Shown here: in pieces, positions 24,953-32,490 of the stretch
Position numbering within the stretch: position 1 is the first letter of the stretch
Layout of the letters: the number at the start of each line of letters is the position of its first letter
NCBI RefSeq assembly: GCF_001294645.1
Contig: NZ_CP011868.1
Span: 558,001-622,000, forward strand
Length of the DNA: 64,000 nt
From: Pseudonocardia sp. HH130629-09
GTDB lineage: Bacteria > Actinomycetota > Actinomycetes > Mycobacteriales > Pseudonocardiaceae
Direction of reading: 5' to 3'
Translations under genes and position numbers: made by a program
The notes under the pieces: generated by a model
Databases searched by the model: none
Seen by the model: only the letters and a program-made list of their open reading frames with translations
What the model was told of the DNA's origin: nothing

Positions 24953-26484
24953 CGCGACTCCTCGCGGACTCGGTGGTGGGTGTGGAGGACGTCGGGGTAC
25001 AGATCGCGGACCCGGCGGCGGGCGATCTTCCCGCTGGCCATGCGGGGCAGCGGTTCTGCCCGGTGGATCACGTAGCGGGGCACCTTGTAGCCCGCCAGCC
25101 TGTTCCGGCAGTGGGCGACGACGGCGGCGGCGTCGGGGACCGCGTCGCCGTGGACGACGGCGGCCGGGGTCTCGCCGAACCGGTCGTCGTCGACCGGGAT
25201 CACGCAGACCTCGTCGACCCCCGGCAGTCCGGCGATCACGTTCTCGATCTCGGAGGGGGCGATGTTGTAGCCCCCGGAGATGATGAGGTCCTTCGTCCGG
25301 TCGACCATGCGGATCAGTCCGGACCCGTCGGCCACCCCGAGATCGCCGGTCCGGAACCAGCCGTCGCGCCATGCGGCCGCGGTGGCCTCGGGCTTGCGCC
25401 AGTAGCCGGGGGTGATGGAGGGGCCGCGGGCGACGATCTCGCCCTCCTCACCGGGCCTGCAGTCGCTGCCGTCCTCGCGTACGACACGGTGCGGGGTGAA
25501 CACCGAACCCCGCCCGATCGCCTCCGGATGGGCGACCGCCTCCTCCACCGGGTTCATCGACGACAGCCCGTGCAGCTCGGTCATCCCGTAGGACTGCCGG
25601 AGCACGACACCCTTCTCCAGCCACAGCCGGAGGTTGTCGGGGGAGACCCGGGCACCGGCCACGGTGGCGAGCCGGACGCAGGACAGGTCGGCGTCGGCGA
25701 ACTCCGGGACCGCCGACATCTGCTCGAACAGCAGCGGGACCCCGCAGTCGACCTCGACGCGCTGCTCGGCGATCCGCCGCAGCATCGCCACGGCGTCGAA
25801 CCCGCGCTCGTAGAAGAGGGTCATGCCGCGGGTGAGCGGGTGCAGCACGTGCCAGGGCAGTCCCGGCATGCCCGACATGGAGAGGACGTAGATGATCCGC
25901 CCGCCGGGGCGCATCACCGGCTCGGTCACGGCGAACTCGGTCACGAAGCTGACGAACCCGCGGTGGGTGATCGTGACGTCCTTCGGCTCCGAGGTGGTCC
26001 CGGAGGTGTAGACGATGACGGCGACGTCGTCGGGTGACACCGCAGGCGGGGGCAACGGGTCGGTGGGCGGGGAGTCCGGCGCAGGGCGCTGCTCCGCGAA
26101 CGACTCCATCGACAGCAGCCGGATCGGCGCGTCACCGATCGCCTCGCTCATCGCCGGGCGGACGGTCGCGTCGGCGACGACGGCGACGGGTTCGGCGTCG
26201 CCGAGCTGGTAACGGAGCTCGGCCGCGGTGAAGCGGTTGTTGAACGGAACCGCGACGGCGCCGAGTTTGAGCGCGCCGATGGCGGAGACGATCCACTCGA
26301 GCTGGTTGGCGCCGCCGAATCCGACGCGATCCCCGGCGCGTACGCCGGTGCCGGCGAGCCGGCGGGCGGCGTCGTCGGTCCAGCGGTCGAGGACCGCGTA
26401 GCCGACCTCGTCGGTGCCGTCGAAGACGACGGCCGGTCTGTTCGGGGTGGTGCGCGCCCACCATCGGACGCCGTCGGTGATCAT
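24949..26484 (-). CDS. acyl-CoA synthetase (AMP-forming), second copy
   Basis: This ANL-superfamily ligase of 511 aa starts at the ATG at 26484, preceded by GGGAG. Motifs are YTSGTTSEPKDVTITH (P-loop), YGMTELHGLSS, GDLGVADGSG and PRMASGKIARRRV with the catalytic Lys. It is related to but clearly different from the synthetase at 19703, so it may act on another intermediate. It is first in an operon with the NDMA-type alcohol dehydrogenase. The promoter TTGACC-N17-TAAGGT and a TetR-type box lie 143-172 bases upstream. Confidence 0.92.
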   Translation of the reverse strand: MITDGVRWWARTTPNRPAVVFDGTDEVGYAVLDRWTDDAARRLAGTGVRAGDRVGFGGANQLEWIVSAIGALKLGAVAVPFNNRFTAAELRYQLGDAEPVAVVADATVRPAMSEAIGDAPIRLLSMESFAEQRPAPDSPPTDPLPPPAVSPDDVAVIVYTSGTTSEPKDVTITHRGFVSFVTEFAVTEPVMRPGGRIIYVLSMSGMPGLPWHVLHPLTRGMTLFYERGFDAVAMLRRIAEQRVEVDCGVPLLFEQMSAVPEFADADLSCVRLATVAGARVSPDNLRLWLEKGVVLRQSYGMTELHGLSSMNPVEEAVAHPEAIGRGSVFTPHRVVREDGSDCRPGEEGEIVARGPSITPGYWRKPEATAAAWRDGWFRTGDLGVADGSGLIRMVDRTKDLIISGGYNIAPSEIENVIAGLPGVDEVCVIPVDDDRFGETPAAVVHGDAVPDAAAVVAHCRNRLAGYKVPRYVIHRAEPLPRMASGKIARRRVRDLYPDVLHTHHRVREESR

Positions 26485-26592
26485 TCGATTCTCCCGGTGG
26501 TGGTCAGGAGAGCGCGGAGCCGTCCGCGCACGTGCGGGAGGGACGACCGGCGTCCGCACTCCTGTGTGCGGTGACGACCTACAGAGCGGAGC

Positions 26593-26613
26593 GCGTTCCG
26601 GATCGGAACGCGG
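26593..26613. promoter_or_regulatory. 21-bp palindrome in the synthetase leader
   Basis: CGCGTTCCG-GAT-CGGAACGCG has perfect 9-bp arms. It lies between the promoter at 26628-26656 and the synthetase start, so it could be a second operator (roadblock) or an RNA hairpin in the leader. Confidence 0.45.
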
Positions 26614-26626
26614 GCGAATGATTCTT

Positions 26627-26656
26627 ACCTTATGGCGGTAGGTAGTACTGGTCAAG
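26627..26656 (-). promoter_or_regulatory. promoter with TetR-type operator
   Basis: On the minus strand a near-consensus promoter reads TTGACC (26656-26651), a 17-bp spacer, then TAAGGT (26633-26628). The -10 and spacer are covered by the element TACCTTATGGCGGTAGGTA (26627-26645), which recurs near tetR and upstream of the truncated aldehyde dehydrogenase gene. It drives the synthetase-alcohol dehydrogenase operon. Confidence 0.65.
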
Positions 26657-26674
26657 ACATGTGTGTGTTCCGGT

Positions 26675-27292
26675 TCACCCGGCGTTGTCGATACCGCGCA
26701 GGAACGTGCGGATCGACTCCGCCCACAGTGCCTCCGGCGCCAGCCGGTTGGCGGCCACGGCCCGCGCCATCGCAGGCTCTTCCAGGGGGTCGACGTGCGG
26801 GAACGTCTCCCTGCGGGTCCCCGGTCGTTTCATCGCCTCGGTCAGGGCCGCGCCCAGCGTGAAGCGGTCCAGCGCGTCGAGGACCAGGACCTGCAGGTGC
26901 GTGGGGACTCCGGCGTCCGCCAGCAGTCGTGCCGACACCTCGTAGACCGGTGCGAGCACCTCGCGCGGCATGAACTCCAGCAGTACGGGCGCCGCGTTGG
27001 CGTGCCGGAGCACGGTTCGCCGAAAGTTGAGGCTCTGGGTGACGAGGTACTCGATCCAGTGCCCGGCGTCGCGCTCGCGCGGACGCGGGGTCTCCATCAC
27101 GATCGCCCGTGCGACCTCCTCCAGGATCGAGGCCTTGTCCGGGAAGTGGTAGTAGAGCGACGGCGCCTGCACCTCCATGTCCCGGGCCAGCCGCTTCAGG
27201 CTGAACGCCTCCAGGCCCTCCGCGTCGATGATCGCCAGGGCGGCGGAGACGATGGACGCGGGACTCAGCAACGGCTGGGCGGGACGCGGCAT
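26675..27292 (-). CDS. TetR family regulator
   Basis: This is a TetR regulator of 205 aa from the ATG at 27292 (MPRPAQPLLSPASIVSAALAIIDAEG); a GTG six codons upstream is also in frame. The DNA-binding domain is FSLKRLARDMEVQAPSLYYHFPDKASILEEV, and the C-terminal part resembles the TetR_C class of proteins linked to catabolism. It is divergent from the SDR at 27401 and follows the promoter of the acyl-CoA synthetase operon. Boxes of the form ACCTTAYGRCRRTAGGTA at both sides are its probable operators. Confidence 0.9.
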   Translation of the reverse strand: MPRPAQPLLSPASIVSAALAIIDAEGLEAFSLKRLARDMEVQAPSLYYHFPDKASILEEVARAIVMETPRPRERDAGHWIEYLVTQSLNFRRTVLRHANAAPVLLEFMPREVLAPVYEVSARLLADAGVPTHLQVLVLDALDRFTLGAALTEAMKRPGTRRETFPHVDPLEEPAMARAVAANRLAPEALWAESIRTFLRGIDNAG

Positions 27293-27334
27293 GGCAGGAG
27301 TATGGCGCACCGTTCTGGATCGAACCGCGAGACA

Positions 27335-27353
27335 TACCTATTGTCGTAAGGTG
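27335..27353. promoter_or_regulatory. TetR-type operator, copy 2
   Basis: The complement reads CACCTTACGACAATAGGTA and matches the site at 26627 in ACCTTA, the central G/C positions and TAGGTA. It lies in the 108-bp gap between tetR and the divergent SDR gene, so it probably controls both. Confidence 0.55.
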
Positions 27354-27400
27354 AAGCGGCCCGTCGCGGCCGCACGCCGGTCGTCGACGAGGGAGTCCTC

Positions 27401-28153
27401 ATGGGTGTGCTGGACGGGCGGATCGCCCTGGTGACCGGCGGGTCGTCCGGGATCGGGCTCGCCTCGGCGGTAGCGCTGGCGGCCGCGGGCGCCGACGTCG
27501 GCATCGCCGACCTGGACGCGGACGGTGGTGAGGCGGCAGTGGCCCGGATCAGGGCCCACGGGCGCCGCGCGGTGTTCCAGCAGGTCGACGCGACGGACGA
27601 GACGCAGGTCGCGGGCGTCGTCGGCCAGGTGGTGGCCGAGCTGGGCGGACTCGACCTGGCGGTGAACAACGTCGGCGACGGGGAGCTCGGGCGCACCGTG
27701 ACGACGACGTCGCTGGAGAGCTGGAACGCGATCATCGGCCGGTCCCTGACCTCGACCTGGCTCGCCATGAAGTACGAGATCCCGGCGATGGCGCAGCGCG
27801 GTGGCGGGGCGATCGTGAACATGTCGTCCAGTGCCGGGGTCAGTCCTCAGACCACGGCCTCGCCCGCCTACGCCGCGGCCAAGGCCGGCGTCGTGCACCT
27901 GACCCGCTACACCGCGCGGCAGTACGCGGACCAGGGGATCCGGGTCAACGCGGTGGCTCCGGGGCTGACGCTGACGCCACGGGTCGAGCAGTGGTTCGCG
28001 CCCGACGCGATCGCGGGCGAGGTCGCCGACAGTCAGTTCGTGCACCGCGCCGCGGCGCCGGAGGAGGTCGCTGCGGCGGTGGTCTACCTGTGCTCGCCGG
28101 CGGCCGCGATGGTCACCGGGCACACCCTGCCGGTCTCCGGCGGGGTCCGGTGA
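27401..28153 (+). CDS. SDR family oxidoreductase
   Basis: This classical short-chain dehydrogenase/reductase of 250 aa is FabG-like in layout. It has the Rossmann TGGSSGIGLASAVALAAAGA, the NNVGDG segment, the catalytic Ser in NMSSSAG, the YAAAKAG motif and C-terminal GHTLPVSGG. The Asp in IADLD suggests preference for NAD. The ATG follows GGGAG. It probably oxidises a 3-hydroxyacyl-CoA or an alcohol of the same pathway and is regulated by the divergent TetR. A promoter for a further gene follows its stop directly. Confidence 0.92.
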   Translation: MGVLDGRIALVTGGSSGIGLASAVALAAAGADVGIADLDADGGEAAVARIRAHGRRAVFQQVDATDETQVAGVVGQVVAELGGLDLAVNNVGDGELGRTVTTTSLESWNAIIGRSLTSTWLAMKYEIPAMAQRGGGAIVNMSSSAGVSPQTTASPAYAAAKAGVVHLTRYTARQYADQGIRVNAVAPGLTLTPRVEQWFAPDAIAGEVADSQFVHRAAAPEEVAAAVVYLCSPAAAMVTGHTLPVSGGVR

Positions 28154-28160
28154 CCGGCGG

Positions 28161-28191
28161 TTGACAGATATTAAACTATACCCGTAAGGTA
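28161..28191 (+). promoter_or_regulatory. promoter with TetR-type operator, copy 3
   Basis: TTGACA (28161-28166) and TAAGGT (28185-28190) are spaced by 18 bp and form a strong promoter. The complement of 28173-28191 begins TACCTTACGG and matches the other two boxes at about 13 of 19 positions. The promoter reads toward the aldehyde dehydrogenase fragment at 28449, but a MITE now lies between them. Confidence 0.55.
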
Positions 28192-28225
28192 AAAATCATC
28201 GCCCGGTTGGCGCATCTGTGCCAAT

Positions 28226-28390
28226 GAGCCTTTTTCAACCTGCCGTTCCGGCAGCTCAGGGGCCTGGTTGTGTGGGTGCAGACGCCGAGCTAGCGAGCCG
28301 GTGACCTGTGCAGCTGTGGTCAGAGCAGTTGCGCTGCAACCTTCGCGATCTCCTGACGCAGAAGCTCGCTGGTCAGGTTGAAAAAGGCTC
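28226..28390 (-). mobile_element. 165-bp MITE, copy 2
   Basis: It is identical base for base to the reverse complement of 8355-8519. It has the same 17-bp terminal inverted repeats and its own target duplication AAT (28223-28225, 28391-28393). It lies between a TetR-controlled promoter and the start of the aldehyde dehydrogenase fragment, 58 bases before the GTG at 28449. Its hairpin potential could alter leader transcription. Confidence 0.9.
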
Positions 28391-28448
28391 AATGATCTGC
28401 GCGGCGAATTCTTCTCACCCGCGATTGTCCGACGAGGGGGAGTGTCTC

Positions 28449-28683
28449 GTGAGTCTCGAGCTCTACATCGACGGTGGGTGGATCGCGTCCGCCGCCACCG
28501 AGTGGATCGAGGTGCTCGACCCGGCGACCGGGAAGTCGCTCGCCGACGTGCCGGCCGGGGATGCCGCCGATGTCGACCGTGCCGTCCGCGCGGCTCGCCG
28601 GGCGTTCCCGGACTGGGCGGCGACCGCACCGCCGGAGCGGGCGGCGTTCGTCTCCCGCCTCGCGGACGAGCTAGCCCGGACTC
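28449..28683 (+). pseudogene. aldehyde dehydrogenase, 5' fragment cut by IS1380
   Basis: The N-terminal 78 residues of an aldehyde dehydrogenase remain (VSLELYIDGGWIASAATEWIEV, then VLDPATGKSLADVP, VDRAVRAARRAFPDWAATAP). The GTG follows GGGGGAG. The frame is lost at the left end of the IS1380 element at about 28684; cofactor and catalytic regions are missing and no 3' part is seen beyond the IS. It was probably the third TetR-controlled transcription unit of the pathway. Confidence 0.85.
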
Positions 28684-30359
28684 TTCACGGGCTGTGCCGG
28701 TGATCTCCGACCCCAACTGAAGAAAGTGCCTCGTGACCAGGTAAGACAGCGGGTGTCGAAGCCCTGTCCGCCATGGTCGAGGAGGCACTTTCCGAGTGCA
28801 GACTACAAGCACGCGCCCACCGGTCATCGTGACCGCCGACGGCGCTGGGGTGGTGTCGCACGTCGGGTCGCGTCTGCTGGCCGATGTCGCCGACCGGACC
28901 ACGTTGACCAGTGAACTCTCGACCGCGCTCGCACCGCTGCGACGAGCTCGGGCGCGTCATGATCCGGGGCGGGTGCTGGTCGATCTGGCCGTCGCGGTCG
29001 CCGACGGGGCCACGAGGATCTGCGAGATCGCGGTCCTGGCCGATCAGGGCGCGGTGTTCGGGTCGGTGGCATCGGACTCGACCTGCTGGCGACTGCTCGA
29101 CAAGCTCGACGAGCGCCGGTTGTCCTCGATCGCGGCGGGGCGGGCGCGGGCCCGGGAGGTGGTCTGGGCCCAGCACGCCGACGTCGATGGTCGCGCGTTT
29201 CCCGCGGCTCGGGTCGCCGGCCGCGACCTGCGCCGGCACGGCCGGGACGTGCTGGTGATCGATCTCGACGCCACGATCGTCATCGCCCACAGCGAGAAGG
29301 AACAGGCCACGCCCACGTTCAAGAAGACGTTCGGGTATCACCCGATGCTGGCGTTCTGCGACAACACCGGCGAGTTCCTCGCCGCCCGCTTGCGCCGCGG
29401 GAACGCCGGTGCGAACACCGCCGCGGATCACATCAACGTGCTCGACGACGCGCTCGCCCAGATCCCTGACGCGTTCCGTCACGGGCACCCGATCCTGGTC
29501 CGCACCGACACCGCGGGCGCCACGAAAGCCTTCCTCGCCCACATCCGAGCGCAACAAGACACAGCGGTGAGCTGTGAGTTCTCCGTCGGCTGGGCCGTCA
29601 CCGACCGCGAACGCACCGTGATCAGCCTGGTCCCGAAGACGGTGTGGGCCGAGGCGGTCGACGCTGACGGCGGGCACCGTGACGGCGCCGGGCTGGCCGA
29701 GATCACCGGCTTGCTCCCCGCCTCCGCGTTGGTCGACTACCCGGCCGGGACCCGCGTTGTCGTCCGTCGCGAACGGCCGCATCCCGGCGCGCAGCTCGAT
29801 GCGTTCGAGGAGCGTGACGGCTGGCGCTACACCGCGTTCGCCACCGACACCCGCGTCGGGCAGCTCGCCTTCCTCGACGCCCGCCACCGCGCCCACGCCC
29901 GGGTCGAGGACCGGATCCGCTGCGGCAAGGACACCGGCCTCAACCACTTCCCGTCCCGGTCCTTCGCCGTCAACGCGGCGTGGTTGACCGTGGTCATGCT
30001 CGCGGTCGACCTGATCACCTGGACCCAGCGCCTGCTTCTCGACGGCGACCTGGCGAAGGTCGAGCCGAAGGCGTTGCGCTACCGGTTGTTGCACACCGCC
30101 GCGCGGATCACCCGCGGGCAACGCCGAGTCTGGGTCCGTATCCAACGGTCCTGGCCCTGGGCGGTCGATCTCGCCCGCGCGTTCGCGCGGCTGTGCGCGT
30201 TGCCTGTTCCTGCTGGTTGATCTCCGAAGCCCGACACGACGAGCGGCGGGAGCTCCCGGCAGAACGCGCAGGCCGGCCCCTTCGCCATGCCCACCCATCG
30301 AACGAACCGGACCGGATCCGCCGCCAGCCGATCACGCGGTCAATCCGCAGCTCCGTGAA
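28684..30359 (+). mobile_element. IS1380 family insertion sequence
   Basis: A 1.68-kb element carries one transposase gene. Probable ends are TTCACGGGCTG (from 28684) and the complementary-like CAGCTCCGTGAA ending at 30359; the match is imperfect and no clear target duplication was found, so the borders are approximate. The left end interrupts an aldehyde dehydrogenase gene. The DNA on the right belongs to a different, polysaccharide-related region, which suggests a deletion or rearrangement at the element. Confidence 0.75.
28796..30220 (+). CDS. IS1380 family transposase
   Basis: This DDE transposase of 474 aa has the normal length for IS1380. Seen are DVLVIDLDATIVIAHSEKEQA (first Asp), LVRTDTAGATKAFL (second Asp), and the C-terminal DTGLNHFPSRSFAVNAAWL, which carries the conserved IS1380 segment; the catalytic Glu is probably in the RVEDRIRCGKD stretch. 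The start is GTG 28796. No internal lesion is visible, so the element may be active. Confidence 0.92.
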   Translation: MQTTSTRPPVIVTADGAGVVSHVGSRLLADVADRTTLTSELSTALAPLRRARARHDPGRVLVDLAVAVADGATRICEIAVLADQGAVFGSVASDSTCWRLLDKLDERRLSSIAAGRARAREVVWAQHADVDGRAFPAARVAGRDLRRHGRDVLVIDLDATIVIAHSEKEQATPTFKKTFGYHPMLAFCDNTGEFLAARLRRGNAGANTAADHINVLDDALAQIPDAFRHGHPILVRTDTAGATKAFLAHIRAQQDTAVSCEFSVGWAVTDRERTVISLVPKTVWAEAVDADGGHRDGAGLAEITGLLPASALVDYPAGTRVVVRRERPHPGAQLDAFEERDGWRYTAFATDTRVGQLAFLDARHRAHARVEDRIRCGKDTGLNHFPSRSFAVNAAWLTVVMLAVDLITWTQRLLLDGDLAKVEPKALRYRLLHTAARITRGQRRVWVRIQRSWPWAVDLARAFARLCALPVPAG

Positions 30360-30431
30360 TCACCAGGGTTAGCGCCGGGTGTCTGTTCGCCGGCTCACAC
30401 CGTGCGGGAACGGACACGTTTCGTCACTCTA

Positions 30432-30454
30432 TGGTGACGCAGCGCGATGGTGCG
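30432..30454 (+). repeat. 23-bp conserved element, copy 1
   Basis: The element starts TGGTGACGCAGCG and ends ATGGTGCG, and matches 50953-50975 at 21 of 23 positions. It lies in a 260-bp stretch without a gene between the IS1380 end and the damaged sugar transferase. Upstream CGTCAC and the element's GTGACG can pair around TCTATG. Confidence 0.45.
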
Positions 30455-30618
30455 TTGCTGCGACCTGGGGCGCCGCAGCGACGCCGCCTCGGCCCGGTGC
30501 TTCCGGTTCGGAAACATATCCGGCCGACGCAGGTCGGTGGACGGTCGACCGCGGTGAACCCGACCTCGGTCATGCACCTCATGATCCCCGCCGTCGCGGA
30601 GGAGGTGGGGGAACGGGG

Positions 30619-31350
30619 TCAGTAGGCGCCCCGGCGCGGGCGACCGCACCGGCGGTGCGGGCCAGGATGGACAGGTCGAGCATCGGGACCAGCGCTCGAC
30701 GTACTCGGCGTCGAGGTGGATCGACTCGTCCCAGGTGAGGTCGCTGCGGCCGGAGATCTGCCAGAGGCCCGTGAGGCCGGGCTCGACGGCGAGGCGGCGG
30801 GCGGCGAGCGGGCAGTACGCCGCGACCTCGCGGCGCAGGGCGGGGCGCGGACCGACGAGGTGCATGGCGCCGGTGACGACGTTGAACAGCTGGGGCAGCT
30901 CGTCGAGGGAGTAGCGGCGGAGGACACAGCCGACCCGGGTGACCCGAGGGTCGGCGCACACCGTGAACAACGGGCCGGCGCCCTCGTCACGGGCGGCGAG
31001 CGGGGTGAGCCGGGCCTCGGCGTCGACGACCATCGAGCGGAACTTCAGCATCCCGAAGTCGGTGCCGTGCTTGCCGACGCGGGACTGGCGGAAGAGCACC
31101 GGGCCGCCGTCGAGCTTCACCGCGATCGCGACGGCCAGCATGACCGGGGCGAGCAGCTGGATGAGCAGCAGCGCGGCGACGGCGTTGAGGACCGTGTAGG
31201 CGCGGCCGGCGGTGCGGGCCGGGGTGGCGGTGACTGACTCGACGGTCCCGACCGCGGCATCGACGACCGCCGCGGCCCCGGTCGCCTCGGGGATGGGGTC
31301 GGGACGGAGACGCGGTGCGGTGCGGTGCGGTCGTCCGTCGGTGCGGTCAT
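30619..31350 (-). pseudogene. undecaprenyl-phosphate sugar phosphotransferase, broken
   Basis: This is a WcaJ/WbaP-type bacterial sugar transferase that would start an exopolysaccharide on the lipid carrier. The core is clear: a membrane helix (LLLIQLLAPVMLAVAIAV), then GPVLFRQSRVGKHGTDFGMLKFRSM, SLDELPQLFNVVTGAMHLVGPRPA and PGLTGLWQISGRSD. The ribosome site (GGGGGA) and ATG at 31350 are in a different frame from the core; the switch falls in a CACCG tandem repeat near 31316-31330. A second shift near 30690 moves MLDLSILARTAGAV out of frame, and a third precedes the GAY terminus. It is inactive unless these are sequencing errors. Confidence 0.75.
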
Positions 31351-31489
31351 CGTGTTGTCCCCCAGGTCCGGTCCGGGTGCTCCGGCCCTGTCCTCTGGGG
31401 GTTCGCCTACGGACGATGGGGCATGAGCGACGGGCGGGGGGAGATCGACAATCTTGGCGATGGGTTCCGGTGGGATGGTCACACACTCA

Positions 31490-32223
31490 GCGGTCGATCA
31501 TGGGCGGATCGAGGACGCGGGTAGCGGACGGTCGACGCTGACGAACCGTTCTCGCATTCGACGTTGCAGGCGGGCCTGGTCACGTCGAGCGCCCAGCGGG
31601 TGCAGCCATTCGGTGCGTCGTCGGACTCCAGTCCGGACAGCCGCAGGTCGTCCGCCCGGTCGAACCGGTCGCGGGAGTGGAGCCGCACGTGGTGCTGTGT
31701 GGCCTGCAGCGTCGGGGAGCGACGAACGGCCACGCGGCGTAGCCGGTGTCCTGATCCCGCGGCTGCGACCGCGGGATCAGCGCGGTCGCGGTGAGTGGTG
31801 AGAAGGTGCCGTGCACGACGCCGTGGGAGAGCGGCACGAGCGCGGGCATACATACAAGACTCCCAGGATTCCTGGTAGTGCAGGCGCTCGGTGGTGGGAT
31901 TGAATCCAAAACGGATCGTAGAAACCGATCGCGCGACAACTATGGGACTGATAGTCAAGCCAATCTTGTCATATGCTGTGGAGTCCTCACGCGCTAGCAT
32001 GTAGGTCATCACGATCATCGAGCCAAAGGCTAGCCACCTCACTAGCGCAAGAGCGGCGTTGAATCGTTCAGTATGCGTGATCCTGGACGACCCTCACCGA
32101 TGAGGCCTTGCCAACCTGGCAGACGGGCTGGTCGAGACCGGTGGAGCGTGGCGTGACCCCGTACGGCTGAAGCTCCCGGCGGACGGCCGGGCTTGTCGAG
32201 ACCGAGACCGCCGACCAGGAGCT
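31490..32223. other. gene-poor, partly AT-richer remnant DNA
   Basis: About 730 bases without a supportable gene. Between about 31850 and 32060 the GC content is visibly lower than the surroundings. There the minus strand has an open stretch resembling one membrane helix (VRWLAFGSMIVMTYMLA), followed by ISPIVVARSVSTIRFGFNPTTERLHY, which stays in frame only to about 31860 with sense. It may be the tail of a lost polysaccharide or transport gene of foreign origin; I cannot assign it. Confidence 0.3.
31751..31780. terminator. strong hairpin in remnant DNA
   Basis: CTGATCCCGCGG and its exact complement flank the loop CTGCGA, a 12-bp perfect stem. There is no U-run. It may be an old terminator or the end of a decayed repeat; the strand cannot be decided. 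Confidence 0.35.
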
Positions 32224-32420
32224 TCACGGTGCTGGCCTGCCCATCGGGGATGATCGTGTCCAGCCATGCCCTGCAGGTGTGGTCCGACGGCTTGCGCGCA
32301 CGCCGCAACCAGCGGCGGAGCCGGTGGCGAAAACCCTCACCCGGCTGGCAGGCTCCGCTCGTGTTGCCCACCTGCTACGGGTGGGACTTGCGCTGACCTG
32401 GCTTGCGGCGGAGTGACCGC
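32224..32420 (+). pseudogene. N-terminal transposase scrap (IS5-like)
   Basis: The plus strand reads VSSHALQVWSDGLRARRNQR and RRSRWRKPSPGWQAPLVLP, then in the next frame LLRVGLALTWLAAE. This resembles the N-terminal helix-rich DNA-binding part of DDE_Tnp_4-type transposases (the RSRWRKL..GRQALLVLAHLR stretch). It is frameshifted and stops before the catalytic domain. Confidence 0.5.
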
Positions 32421-32490
32421 TCGTCTCCACCCGGCTGCCGCCCAGCTCAGATGTCATGAGTCGAACATTAGGTCGAGTATAGTGGAGTGC

